Assembly (NCBI GenBank): GCA_030425205.1
Contig: JAUIAP010000001.1
Location: 372,001-436,000 of the forward strand
DNA length: 64,000 nt
Direction of reading: 5' to 3'
From: Anaerolineae bacterium
GTDB taxonomy: Bacteria; Chloroflexota; Anaerolineae; Promineifilales; Promineifilaceae
Shown here: positions 34,034 to 44,489 of the stretch, piece by piece
Layout of the letters: every line of letters starts with the position of its first letter
Position numbering within the stretch: the stretch's first letter is position 1
Notes under the pieces: model-generated
Database searches by the model: none
The model's input: the letters and a program-made list of their open reading frames with translations, nothing else
Told to the model about the DNA's origin: nothing
Translations under genes and position numbers: made by a program

Positions 34034-34363
34034 ATGTACAAAAATATCCTTGCATACATCTCAATCGGCGCACTCGTTGGCATCCTCATCGGCACGTTCA
34101 CGAATAATATCGTACTTGGTCTTATCATTGGCATTGCACTTGGTGTGGCTGGTTACATTATGCAGGGGCGTGCCGGATCACTTTCGGGTGGCGGCCGAGC
34201 GAGCAGCAGACGCGGCGCCTACAACAGGTTACTTGTTATGGCGCATGGCGATGAGGCACTTGTTGATCGACTGATTGCTTATGAAGAAAAACGCAATCCC
34301 AACGGAACGCGCAGCGAATGGGTCGCCGATGCACTCGATCGCTTAGAGCGTGATCGGACCTAG
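34034..34363 (+). CDS. Small membrane protein with charged cytoplasmic tail
   Basis: A 109-aa protein of unknown function. Two membrane segments at about residues 6-23 (LAYISIGALVGILIGTF) and 26-45 (IVLGLIIGIALGVAGYIM), then a Gly/Ser/Arg linker and a helical tail (NRLLVMAHGDEALVDRLIAY, GTRSEWVADALDRLERDR). The tail alone is reminiscent of small C-terminal helical motifs in Chloroflexota proteins, but I name no family. It lies just upstream of the groE promoter in the same direction without a clear terminator between. Confidence 0.65.
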   Translation: MYKNILAYISIGALVGILIGTFTNNIVLGLIIGIALGVAGYIMQGRAGSLSGGGRASSRRGAYNRLLVMAHGDEALVDRLIAYEEKRNPNGTRSEWVADALDRLERDRT

Positions 34364-34386
34364 ACGTGTAGATCGTAATAACATCC

Positions 34387-34414
34387 TTAGCACTCTCCCC
34401 CCTAACTGTGCTAA
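34387..34414 (+). promoter_or_regulatory. Degenerate CIRCE operator
   Basis: TTAGCACTC, a 10-nt spacer, then CTGTGCTAA. Compared with CIRCE (TTAGCACTC-N9-GAGTGCTAA) it has mismatches at the inner end of the right arm and one extra spacer base. It lies just upstream of the groE -35. Confidence 0.6.
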
Positions 34415-34418
34415 AAAT

Positions 34419-34446
34419 TTGACTTAGCGACAATTATACTTATAAT
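34419..34446 (+). promoter_or_regulatory. groE promoter
   Basis: TTGACT and TATAAT are separated by 16 nt, lying between the two CIRCE elements. A vegetative sigma-factor promoter. Confidence 0.8.
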
Positions 34447-34460
34447 TCCAGAGTAACAAG

Positions 34461-34487
34461 TTAGCACTCCCAATGCGAGAGTGCTAC
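34461..34487 (+). promoter_or_regulatory. CIRCE operator (HrcA binding site)
   Basis: TTAGCACTC-N9-GAGTGCTAC, one mismatch from the consensus inverted repeat. It lies just downstream of the transcript start, the classic position for HrcA repression of groESL. HrcA itself is not in the window. Confidence 0.95.
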
Positions 34488-34614
34488 TTTTTTGCCCACG
34501 AAATTTGACAAATGATTTTGAAATAGTACGGCAATGCAGGCATTGCGTAATGCAATGCTGCCTATTTTCTGCTGGCTATGATCAAAACACGAAACATATC
34601 AGAGGAGTAAACCG

Positions 34615-34905
34615 ATGAACCTGAAACCACTAGGTGATCGTCTCGTCATTGAACCAATCGAACAAGAAGAAACCACATCGTTTGGCATCATCATTCCCGA
34701 CTCGGCAAAAGAAAAGCCGCAACAGGGCAAGGTGTTGGCAACCGGCGACGGTCGCCGTGATGAAGACGGTGACCGCATTGCAATGGATGTTGCTGTTGGC
34801 GACACCGTTTTATATGCAAAATACGCTGGCACGGAAGTGAAGATCGACGGCAAGAAGTTGCTCATTATGAAAGAGAGCGACGTTTTGGCGATTGTGGAAG
34901 CATAA
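34615..34905 (+). CDS. groES: Co-chaperonin GroES
   Basis: 10-kDa lid of the GroEL chaperonin, 96 aa, the usual length. [19 protein letters not shown] is the family start, with the mobile loop around [20 protein letters not shown] and the C-terminal [20 protein letters not shown]. An AGAGGAG ribosome site lies just upstream of the ATG. CIRCE-controlled operon with groEL. No TCGGCCGA palindrome occurs in this gene or in groEL. Confidence 0.98.
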   Translation: MNLKPLGDRLVIEPIEQEETTSFGIIIPDSAKEKPQQGKVLATGDGRRDEDGDRIAMDVAVGDTVLYAKYAGTEVKIDGKKLLIMKESDVLAIVEA

Positions 34906-34916
34906 GAACGGACTAA

Positions 34917-36605
<1,689 letters not shown>

Positions 36606-36654
36606 TCCAGCCATAAATTGTGAACTAGCGAACCCTTGGTTCGTTGCAGTAAAC

Positions 36655-36694
36655 AAAAAAGAGCGAGACCAAAATTGGTCTCGCTCTTTTTTTT
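36655..36694 (+). terminator. groESL terminator
   Basis: A perfect hairpin (AAAAAAGAGCGAGACCAA and its complement) is followed by eight T, 50 nt after groEL. Confidence 0.92.
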
Positions 36695-36788
36695 GAGAAT
36701 GTGCCTCAAGTAGAAAGCTAGATTTCCGCTTCGAGGGAATAACTAAAGGCTTACGCAGGCAGTCATTGAAATCACGATAGCGTTGTAC

Positions 36789-38825
36789 CTACCGAGCGAT
36801 TGGCAACCATACTTCATACAAACCCTCAAATTGGTAACCATAGACTTGGAATTGATTGTACGAAATACGATAGTAGTGATCATCATCATCGACAGTTGCG
36901 ATTGACAACAACTTTCCAACATCATCATCATCAAACGGTGGTTTAAACTCTTGATCAAATGCAGCTAGTCGAAGAATGCGAGAAGGATTTGATACATCAA
37001 AAATGTTAGAAGAGGTAAATGCGATGTTGTTGACAACTTCTATGTCCTTTAAACACAGGTTAAACGTGTGATCTCTTATCAGAGTAAATGCGTTGTCAAC
37101 AAAGCTAAACACCTTTATTCCACCATAGTCCTGAAAGACACCAAAGCTTTTTGGATTTGGTATTATCTCGCAATACGCGACATACACTTGACCATTTTCA
37201 ATGGAGATCGACGGTTGATTAGGTAGAACGTCAAGTTGCTCAAACGTAATAGAATCAATAATGCTTGGTTGAGCTATATCGACAATGGAAATGGCGTGGA
37301 TTGCGGTTCTGTCTAGCAAAAACATCGTGTCTGAGCTACCTACCAAATCGTATCCACCATGGGGGAGTGTTCCTGCCTGACTTAATTCACCTACATCTGA
37401 AATCTCGAAAAGTTGCACATCTGCGCTGTTTGAAACAGCGATATATTCATTTATAAATGCAATAGCTGTCGCGCCATTGCTGACATTAGTCGTTAGACCA
37501 GTTCGAAGTGGGGTAGTATGGTCAGACACATCGAAAAGTTCGAGTGCTCCATTGCTTAAGACGGCTAATTGCTCATTGCTGAGAACCATTCTGCGAGTTT
37601 CGGCAACGGTACTAAATTGGGTAACTTGCATCGGCCGATATTTATCTGATACGTCTATGATTTTCACAGAGGAATCTTGAGCGATGTAGACGAAATTGTC
37701 GGCCGATACCATATCAGGTGTGTTATCAAACGCTGTATCGATCTTGGCAATAAGATTGTCTTGGAGTGGAAACGCGATATCGTAGATATCAATACCATTA
37801 GCTTGACCAATGTACAACTTTCCCATTTCGATAGCGACACGTCCTGATACATTAAATCGTGTTGTCGCAATTTTATCCTTCAAAACGGGGGCACGAGGGT
37901 GTGACATATCGTACAAGTAGACTTCGTGATCACTGTTGTCTCGAAACGCAAGCCAATCACCTTCACTAGCGACATCAACAGCATTGGGATCATTTGTTGC
38001 AATCGTTGTCAAGAGTTGCAAATCATTTGAATCGGCTGCATCAATAACTTTTACACCTGCATTATGTGTTCCAACAAAAACTGTATTATTCGCAAAGGAG
38101 ATGGCGTTTGCGCCGATTGTATCCTGTGAAGCATCTATCTGTATTAAGCTAATCGGTTGCACATTGGAAAAATCGGAGACATCAACTGCTTCAACGACGA
38201 TGGATTGTAAATCATTGTTTGTATCAGCAATATAAATGATATTATCATCCTGATTGTATGCAAAGGATTTCTCAACTGTTATTTCGTCGCGCCAGATTAA
38301 CTCTACGGAAGCAGGATTGCGAATGTCAAAGAACAATGATTCTCGTACTTCGCCTAACGTGTTTAAGATAAGCACATCTCCAAATAAACGATTTTCCTGA
38401 TCAAGGGTATCGATTTGGATATCTACTACGTCTTCAAGCAAATTGGGACTAAAGGTTGGCGAAGATGACGAGGTGCTGTCAACTGTAAACAAACCGCCTC
38501 GTGCGATTACAAATAGGTTGTCGCCTCGCATTCCCAATATCTTATAGTTTTCTTGGATTGCGAATTCGCTTTTTGGCCTACTAGGATCACTTAGGTCAAA
38601 AACCTGTGAGCCAATATAATAGTTCACAAATAGATTACTACCGTCAACAATCAACCCTCGCACAGAAAAACCACCAAGAGAACCCTTTGCTTCAACTGAG
38701 TTAACCTTCAAGTCATTTTTTGAAATCATGACACTTGATTCGGCAACAAACGCGTATATGAAAAGTGACAACAGTACAGTACCGAACATAAAGCGGCCCA
38801 TCGTTTGCAACGTTGATTTATTCAT
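36789..38825 (-). CDS. Exported beta-propeller (LVIVD-repeat) protein
   Basis: About 678 aa. The start at 38825 has an AAGGAAAATT ribosome site. A membrane/signal segment is near the N-terminus (FGTVLLSLFIYAFVAESSV). The body is a chain of about ten repeats with the pattern V-x-D-x-S/D-D-P (VFDLSDPSRPKS, VIDAADSNDL, YLYDMSHPRAPVL, IYDIAFPLQD, IIDVSDKYRPMQV, LFDVSDHTTP, LFEISDVGEL), the LVIVD/choice-of-anchor propeller design. Likely a surface adhesin or scaffold. The gene is clearly more A/T-rich than its neighbours and holds only two TCGGCCGA sites, which suggests later acquisition. Confidence 0.75.
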   Translation of the reverse strand: MNKSTLQTMGRFMFGTVLLSLFIYAFVAESSVMISKNDLKVNSVEAKGSLGGFSVRGLIVDGSNLFVNYYIGSQVFDLSDPSRPKSEFAIQENYKILGMRGDNLFVIARGGLFTVDSTSSSSPTFSPNLLEDVVDIQIDTLDQENRLFGDVLILNTLGEVRESLFFDIRNPASVELIWRDEITVEKSFAYNQDDNIIYIADTNNDLQSIVVEAVDVSDFSNVQPISLIQIDASQDTIGANAISFANNTVFVGTHNAGVKVIDAADSNDLQLLTTIATNDPNAVDVASEGDWLAFRDNSDHEVYLYDMSHPRAPVLKDKIATTRFNVSGRVAIEMGKLYIGQANGIDIYDIAFPLQDNLIAKIDTAFDNTPDMVSADNFVYIAQDSSVKIIDVSDKYRPMQVTQFSTVAETRRMVLSNEQLAVLSNGALELFDVSDHTTPLRTGLTTNVSNGATAIAFINEYIAVSNSADVQLFEISDVGELSQAGTLPHGGYDLVGSSDTMFLLDRTAIHAISIVDIAQPSIIDSITFEQLDVLPNQPSISIENGQVYVAYCEIIPNPKSFGVFQDYGGIKVFSFVDNAFTLIRDHTFNLCLKDIEVVNNIAFTSSNIFDVSNPSRILRLAAFDQEFKPPFDDDDVGKLLSIATVDDDDHYYRISYNQFQVYGYQFEGLYEVWLPIAR

Positions 38826-39000
38826 AATTTTCCTTGGTTGTAGAGTAAACTGTTGCAATGCCATTTTAGCATTGCCGTTTCACGATTTTACGCATCTTGA
38901 CACGACATTTTTACTACAGCATTCTAAATGAAGCAAGAAAGCTGCGGAACAGCTAAATACACAAATCTATCCCGCATAGTCGCGCAAATGAAAATTCACC

Positions 39001-40353
39001 CTATAGCTGTGTGAAGGTGACAGACATGGAAACGTGACCACTTGGTTCCATGACAAAGCTGGCAGATTCGCGGGGGAGTTCACCCGCGCTGCGGAGGTAG
39101 ACTTTTTGCAGGATGGTGGGGACGGCGAGGCGCATTTCTAGCATAGCGAAGGAGTCGCCGATGCACTTGCGGGAGCCGACGAGGAAGGGCATGTAGGCAA
39201 ATTTGTGGCGGGGATTGTTGAAGCGGTCGGGGTTGAAGGTGAGCGGATCGTCCCAGTAACGGGGATCGCGGTGGAGGGCGCGCAGGTTTGCGAGTAGTTC
39301 AGTGCCAGCGGGAATGTCATAGTCGCCGAGTGTTTGGTCGCCATCGGCTTCGCGCAAGGTGACGTAGACGGGTGGATAGAGGCGCATCGTTTCTTGGATG
39401 AGATTGTTGATATAGGGCAGCGCGTCGAGATCAGCCAGTGTGGCAGGACGATTGCCTAGAACAGCGTGAACTTCGGCGCGGGCTTTTTGTTCAATGAGCG
39501 GGTTTTGCGCGAGGATATGGAAGAGCCATGTAAGGGTCATCGCCGTTGTTTCATGACCAGCAAAGATGACGCTATTCATTTCGTGGATGATGTTTTCGGC
39601 CGAAAATCCCCCCTCTTCCGCCGCACTTGCCGCAATCAAAGAGTCCAGCAAATCACCTTGCGGCTGATTAGAAGCCATCCGCTCTTTAACGATGTTGCCC
39701 ACCATCTCATAACGCTCGGCCAACGCCTTGCGGGTGCGGATGTGCAGGGGTGTTGGCAACCATGCTGGTAAATCAATGACTGACGAACTTTGGATAAACG
39801 AGTAGTGGGAGATCTGTTCAAATAGTTTTTGCAGGTGTTTTGTCTTTTGCAGGGGTGCGCTGAACATGGTTCGGCCGATAATTCGCATCGTCAGCGTTTT
39901 CATCTGTTCTTTCAAACTGATCGTGTCATCCCAATCATCGACCAGCTTTTGCGTCTCCTCTACCATCGCCTCGGCAAAACCGCTCAACTGTTTGCGATGA
40001 AACGTCGGTTGCAGCATACGTCGTCGCCAGAGCCATTCATCCCACGTTGGCACAGTGAAAACGGTTTGGGCATCATCTAGTTTATCTTTCTCTGTGATAT
40101 TTTTTGAGCGTGGGAATTGCCGTGCTTTCGTTTGAAACATCTCGCCCAACAAGTCGGCATCTGTGATGACAAGCATCTCGCGGTTGGTCGCAAAACGCAC
40201 GCGCACGACGGGGGCGATTTCTGCCGTATCGAGCCAAAATTGCAGGGGAGCAGCACGAAATTGGAGGTAGTTGTGGAGGACGGGAATACCCGCGCGAGTG
40301 GGGATGGTGTTGCCAACTTCCCGTGCGGGAACGGTTGGCAACTCAGTGGTCAT
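39001..40353 (-). CDS. Cytochrome P450
   Basis: A 450-aa haem monooxygenase. I-helix AGHETTAMTLTW, ExxR in ETMRLYPP, the PERF-like DPDRFNNP region, and the haem-ligand loop FLVGSRKCIGDSFAMLE with the Cys. The ATG at 40353 overlaps the upstream gene's stop (ATGA); the longer frame would overlap that gene further. The N-terminus lacks a membrane anchor, so it is soluble and presumably served by ferredoxin. Motifs are close to class CYP102/CYP4-like fatty-acid hydroxylases, but substrate is unknown. Coupling to a shortened aldehyde dehydrogenase suggests joint handling of a lipid or aldehyde. Confidence 0.93.
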   Translation of the reverse strand: MTTELPTVPAREVGNTIPTRAGIPVLHNYLQFRAAPLQFWLDTAEIAPVVRVRFATNREMLVITDADLLGEMFQTKARQFPRSKNITEKDKLDDAQTVFTVPTWDEWLWRRRMLQPTFHRKQLSGFAEAMVEETQKLVDDWDDTISLKEQMKTLTMRIIGRTMFSAPLQKTKHLQKLFEQISHYSFIQSSSVIDLPAWLPTPLHIRTRKALAERYEMVGNIVKERMASNQPQGDLLDSLIAASAAEEGGFSAENIIHEMNSVIFAGHETTAMTLTWLFHILAQNPLIEQKARAEVHAVLGNRPATLADLDALPYINNLIQETMRLYPPVYVTLREADGDQTLGDYDIPAGTELLANLRALHRDPRYWDDPLTFNPDRFNNPRHKFAYMPFLVGSRKCIGDSFAMLEMRLAVPTILQKVYLRSAGELPRESASFVMEPSGHVSMSVTFTQL

Positions 40354-41210
40354 GTGCCGATAGGATGCCATGCGGTTTTTAACTCGATGAATGGCTGAAT
40401 ATGGTAAAGCGTTGGGACATGATTGAGCCATTCTTTATGTGAAAGATCGGACGTGATGTGGGTGCGTTTTAGATTTTCGGCCGAAATTGTCTCAATCTCA
40501 ACAATCTCATCTTTGTCGTCGCCGAAATAGTAGATCGCGTTCAAATCCATATGACCAGCCACATAGCCGATCAACTCATCACGCTTGCCTGTTAATATAT
40601 TGACGACTCCAGCAGGCACGTCGCTTACCCCGATCACTTCGGCAAAATCAATCGCAATTGTCGGTGCAAGGTTATCCACAACCAATACACAGGTATTTCC
40701 GCTCAAAATGACGGGCAGTAAGCCATGCACCAAACCGAGTAGCGGCGCGTTTTTGCTGGCAAATGTGGTGACAATCCCTGTAGATTCTGGTGTAGAGAAG
40801 TTAAAAAAGGGTTGCGCAACGGGATTAACGCTGCTCAAGACCTGAGCATACTTGTCTGCCCAGCCCGCATAGTAGAAAATGTCGTCTACAGCCTTATCCA
40901 CCGTTTTACCAGGGTTATCCACACCCATTATTGACAGCTTATCCACAAATGCGGCCCGACGATCTGCCAGCGTTTCAGCAATGCGATAGAGAATTTGGCT
41001 ACGATTGAACGCCGTGCGACCCGCCCAGCCACTGTGCGCGGCCCGTGCCGCAACCATTGCATTACGAAAATCTTTGCGCGTCGCCCATGCATAATTTGCC
41101 ATGAAGTTGCCTCCCGCATCGTTTTGCGCCAGCACACGCCCTCGTTCAGAGCGCGGAAATTGTCCGTTAATGTAGAGTTTGTAGGTTTTTGGGATTTCTA
41201 TGCGGGACAT
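40350..41210 (-). CDS. Shortened aldehyde-dehydrogenase-like protein lacking the catalytic cysteine domain
   Basis: 286 aa, against about 480 in active enzymes. The N-terminus YKLYINGQFPRSERGR, ARAAHSGWAGRTAFNRSQILYRIAETLADRR and the cofactor-domain text GLLPVILSGNTCVLVVDN are ALDH-like; DVPAGVVNILTG also fits. It ends before the Gly-Gln-x-Cys catalytic loop, so it cannot be a normal dehydrogenase. Similar short ALDH proteins follow a full ALDH in some actinobacterial deoC clusters, but neither is here. No frameshift is visible. It is coupled by ATGA to the P450, and three perfect DnaA-box words lie inside (40672-40947). Confidence 0.75.
   Translation of the reverse strand: MSRIEIPKTYKLYINGQFPRSERGRVLAQNDAGGNFMANYAWATRKDFRNAMVAARAAHSGWAGRTAFNRSQILYRIAETLADRRAAFVDKLSIMGVDNPGKTVDKAVDDIFYYAGWADKYAQVLSSVNPVAQPFFNFSTPESTGIVTTFASKNAPLLGLVHGLLPVILSGNTCVLVVDNLAPTIAIDFAEVIGVSDVPAGVVNILTGKRDELIGYVAGHMDLNAIYYFGDDKDEIVEIETISAENLKRTHITSDLSHKEWLNHVPTLYHIQPFIELKTAWHPIGT
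40672..40947 (+). promoter_or_regulatory. Cluster of DnaA-box-like words
   Basis: TTATCCACA occurs exactly at 40672, 40915 and 40939, and TTATCCACC at 40894, all in the same orientation within 276 nt. The matching minus-strand codons are Val-Asp-Asn/Lys in the ALDH-like gene, so the words could arise from the protein sequence alone. No AT-rich unwinding element or dnaA gene is near. Confidence 0.4.
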
Positions 41211-41276
41211 AAGGGAAGACGTAAAGCGTAACGCACAAAATGTAATGAGTGTTCATCACGTTTTACGCATTATGTT

Positions 41277-41786
41277 TTACGCAGCAAGTTTTAACTCAAA
41301 GCGAGCGTACACTAAGTTGCGCTCGACGATTTCAAAGATATCAACAAATTGGAGGCCGTACCCTTTATAATATTCACGAAGTTTCGGCCGATCTGCACGA
41401 CAATCCAATCGCAACCATTTTAGCCCACTTTGTCGTCCAATTGCACATACCTCGTCAAGAATTTTGTAGGCGATGCGCTGTCCTGCCATTTTGGGCAATA
41501 CGGCAAGCTTATGCACAAAAATCGTATCGTTCGTCAAAATCTCTGGCCAAACAAGTGGATCTGTGCGCTGCGTTTGTGTCGTTCCGACAACTGCGCCAGC
41601 TTGCAACGCGAGATAAACTTTTGCCAAGGTTTGCTGTTGCATTTTAGCAGGGTCAAATTGATCAGGGTTCCAGTTTGAAACGTTGTGCTCAATCATCCAT
41701 TGTGAGGCCGTGCGGAGGATGTTTGCGGCCGTTTGGAAGTGAGCGGGCGTTTCGGCCGAAATCAGTTCAATACGAGTGTTGCTCAT
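41277..41786 (-). CDS. GNAT-family N-acetyltransferase
   Basis: About 170 aa. The acetyl-CoA fold is recognisable: ILTNDTIFVHKLAVLPKMAGQRIAYKILDEVC, where PKMAGQRIA is in the position of the Q/RxxGxG/A loop, and LKWLRLDCRADRPKLREYYKGYGLQFV, the typical motif B with Tyr. Starts at 41786 (MSNTRIELI); 41792 is an equal alternative, while the open frame to 41987 overlaps the next gene. Substrate unknown. It lies between the ALDH-like gene and a glycosyltransferase, all minus strand. Confidence 0.82.
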   Translation of the reverse strand: MSNTRIELISAETPAHFQTAANILRTASQWMIEHNVSNWNPDQFDPAKMQQQTLAKVYLALQAGAVVGTTQTQRTDPLVWPEILTNDTIFVHKLAVLPKMAGQRIAYKILDEVCAIGRQSGLKWLRLDCRADRPKLREYYKGYGLQFVDIFEIVERNLVYARFELKLAA

Positions 41787-41808
41787 TCTCATTACAGCAT
41801 AGCACGAA

Positions 41809-43743
41809 TCACCGCACGGGCAAACGAATGTGCGTCTCCATTCGATTGACCAATCCCACGCGCTGTAAATCGGGCCATGTATACATCCCCACGTCAAAAA
41901 ACGCAATTTCCCCCTCAAGCGGTGCAAAATCGGCCCATGTGATAAGCCGATCCCCAACTTGCCATGCACTTGACGACGTGTACACATCGCTGACAGCCGC
42001 AGGTTCTACGCCATCAACCAGATAGAGATGATTAAATTGTTGGAAATGACCAGCGGAGAGCGGATTGTCTAGCTGCCATTGGGTCAACAGACGGATGCGC
42101 CCATCGACGAGCGGTTCAGTGCGCCAGCCGTGCAATGTTGCACCGTTATTGAGCGGGACAGGTGGAACGACGGGCGTAAATTGAGAGAAATCAACTGTCG
42201 CAATTTCACTGACCACAAATGGCACATCGTTCGCTCGACGGGGCAGCGGCTGCACGCTTTCAAGCCAACCCAGCCGTTGTGCGACTTCAAATGCGGGCAA
42301 GCTTTCGAGCGTAAATAGAAATGAAAACGGCTCATCGGGCAGCAGCAACGCTGATCTCGCATCGACAATGCGGCGTGGCGTGTCCCAAAGCAATATGTCA
42401 AATGTGGCGGCATCGCCATCGTAGGCGAAGTTTGAGCCAAACGTTTCAACGACAACGGGCTTATTGTCCAAACGTGCACTGTTCGCCGCCGCTTGTGGAA
42501 ATAGCAACGGCGTTCCCATTCCTTCGGCAACCTGTTCATCGCGCACAATGTTGAGGGCAAGCACCACCATCGTCGCCTGAATCATGGCGACCAGCGCGAT
42601 CAATAATCCGAACCCAATACGCCGCCAGCGTTTGCCACTCAATGCCGCACCAATCAAAATAAAAAGCGCGGGAAGTGAGGCGAGATGATAGTGAATCGTT
42701 GTGCCAGTTTTGGAACGCATAAAGAGCAGCGGGGCGCAGATCGCCCATGCAAGCACAAAGATGCGGAGGCCACGCATATCCCTTTCAGTCACAATTTGGT
42801 AAAGGGTATACAACGTCCCAATAGCAAGTAAAATTGTCAGTGACCAGACGGTTAATTGGGTCAAAAGATCGAGCGGGTTATGCCACTGCCACTGATCGTT
42901 GAGCCAAAAACGGGTAGCGGCATTGCCTGTGGCGAGGGCGAGCGTGTCAGTGAGGGCAGAAAAGTCGGTGACTGAGGGAGTGTCGAGAATTCGGCCGATT
43001 TCTACCCTAGCCCCATCCCCAAAGCGCACAATCGTATAAATGGTTGGCACCATCAACACCGCCGCCAACAAGCCCCCAATCAACACCGCCTTCCATGCCC
43101 GCCACATCCGAAAATAGATCAGATAGACCAACGTCGCCAACCCCAACGCAAACCCCGCGATGTGCACCTGCCCCACAAACCCTGCCAAAAAAACATGCAG
43201 ACCCAACCAAAAAGGGCGAATGCTTGCGTTCCGAGAAAGAAGCTGCGCGTTCTGCGAGGAGGTGAGCGTCTTCACAGCTGCCACCGCCCACAAAACAGCC
43301 AACGGCGCGAGCCAATTTTGACTCCAAACACTGCGCGAATAGAAAACTAAAAATGGGGATGTAGCAAATAGTGCAGCCGTCGCTAACCCTGCCCACGCAT
43401 CAAACAGTTTTCTGCCCAACCAGTAAACGCCAAAAACGGCCAACGTGTTGACCAGAGCTGTCAGCGCAATCGCTAATCTAGGGTTGTTCGTAATTGCGTA
43501 GGGAAGCGCGTAAATCCAGATTGCGGCAGGAAAGTTAGGCACACCTGAAGAGGATTGCATCCCCAATTCAGCAAAATCCCCATGCGCCATCTGCAACGCC
43601 ATGTGGCTGACGCGCACCTCGTCAAAACCGAATGAGGTCACGCCCAGCCAACCAAAGCGCAACAGCGCGGCAGCCACTAGAATGATTGCAAGGAAGATTC
43701 TTTCTGATCTTGCCTGTGTGTTTTTCGTGCTCTGCGTGGACAA
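41809..43743 (-). CDS. PMT/ArnT-type membrane glycosyltransferase
   Basis: A 644-aa polytopic membrane protein. The first outer loop after helix 1 has GVTSFGFDEVRVSHM, the Asp-Glu motif of lipid-phosphate-sugar dependent GT39/83 transferases. Then about ten membrane helices, and a large soluble C-terminal domain rich in beta structure (about residues 410-644). It likely moves a sugar from a polyprenyl carrier to an extracytoplasmic acceptor. The apparent start is a TTG (43743), 11 nt after the HD gene; ribosome site weak, so the start is uncertain. Confidence 0.8.
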   Translation of the reverse strand: MSTQSTKNTQARSERIFLAIILVAAALLRFGWLGVTSFGFDEVRVSHMALQMAHGDFAELGMQSSSGVPNFPAAIWIYALPYAITNNPRLAIALTALVNTLAVFGVYWLGRKLFDAWAGLATAALFATSPFLVFYSRSVWSQNWLAPLAVLWAVAAVKTLTSSQNAQLLSRNASIRPFWLGLHVFLAGFVGQVHIAGFALGLATLVYLIYFRMWRAWKAVLIGGLLAAVLMVPTIYTIVRFGDGARVEIGRILDTPSVTDFSALTDTLALATGNAATRFWLNDQWQWHNPLDLLTQLTVWSLTILLAIGTLYTLYQIVTERDMRGLRIFVLAWAICAPLLFMRSKTGTTIHYHLASLPALFILIGAALSGKRWRRIGFGLLIALVAMIQATMVVLALNIVRDEQVAEGMGTPLLFPQAAANSARLDNKPVVVETFGSNFAYDGDAATFDILLWDTPRRIVDARSALLLPDEPFSFLFTLESLPAFEVAQRLGWLESVQPLPRRANDVPFVVSEIATVDFSQFTPVVPPVPLNNGATLHGWRTEPLVDGRIRLLTQWQLDNPLSAGHFQQFNHLYLVDGVEPAAVSDVYTSSSAWQVGDRLITWADFAPLEGEIAFFDVGMYTWPDLQRVGLVNRMETHIRLPVR

Positions 43744-43754
43744 ATTCTTAACTG

Positions 43755-44489
43755 CTACAACGATTCACGCTCATAAACTTCAGAATCAAGTTCGTCAATC
43801 CCACTATTGACATCCGTGACGTTCCACTCCGCCTTTAACGCTTCTAGCATCGCATCAAACGCGACAAAGCGATGGAATGCGGCGCGTCGGGCGGGTTCCG
43901 TGTGCATACTGGCAACAGTTTTTGATCGCCAGCGGGCAGACTTCAAACGTTTAATCGCGTCTTCGGTCTTGCCAATGCGATTACGTGTTACGTCTCCACT
44001 CAACCAATGCACGGCAGCGAGCACGCCGATTTTTGTCAGCTTATCAGCATCCCACAACACCTGTGACTCTAAGTCGGTGAGCGGCTCCTTACGCCAAAGC
44101 CCCATATGCGCTTCAATGACAACGGCGACATGTGGAATCTTTTCGGCCGGAAAATCGGTCTTAGGCAAAAATTTGAGCGCAAACTTGGCGCCTTCCTGCG
44201 GGTGTCTATCACCCGCTTTTTTGGCCACATCGTGCAGCCATGCCGCCGCTTCGATCACTTCTGCGTCTGCGCCCGTTAGTTTGGCGAGTTTCTTGGCTGT
44301 TTTGACGACGGCGCGAACATGTTCCCAGCGGTAGGAAAAGGCTGGATCATCAGCCGCCGATTTTTTAGTTGTTTGTTTATCGGCCGATTTCCACATCGCA
44401 TTCCGCACCGCCTTGCGCCACAATTTCTTGACATTTGGTTGTGGCTCTGCATTTTCAATTAGCACTGTTTCGTTCAATGTTATTCCCAT
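43755..44489 (-). CDS. HD-domain phosphohydrolase
   Basis: 244 aa. Metal motifs of the HD superfamily: H57 in YRWEHV, HD in WLHDVAKK (H86, D87), His in VVIEAHMGL and Asp in LWDADKLTKIG. These predict a metal-dependent phosphohydrolase acting on a nucleotide or phosphate monoester; the substrate is unknown. It starts inside the end of the PBP gene (10-nt overlap), so it is coupled to it, and is followed by the glycosyltransferase 11 nt later. No membrane segment. Confidence 0.85.
   Translation of the reverse strand: MGITLNETVLIENAEPQPNVKKLWRKAVRNAMWKSADKQTTKKSAADDPAFSYRWEHVRAVVKTAKKLAKLTGADAEVIEAAAWLHDVAKKAGDRHPQEGAKFALKFLPKTDFPAEKIPHVAVVIEAHMGLWRKEPLTDLESQVLWDADKLTKIGVLAAVHWLSGDVTRNRIGKTEDAIKRLKSARWRSKTVASMHTEPARRAAFHRFVAFDAMLEALKAEWNVTDVNSGIDELDSEVYERESL

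Noticed and set aside
40672..40947. Replication origin
   Set aside because: DnaA boxes are in a coding gene with no AT-rich unwinding region and no dnaA, dnaN or gyrB next to it. Kept only as a low-confidence site.
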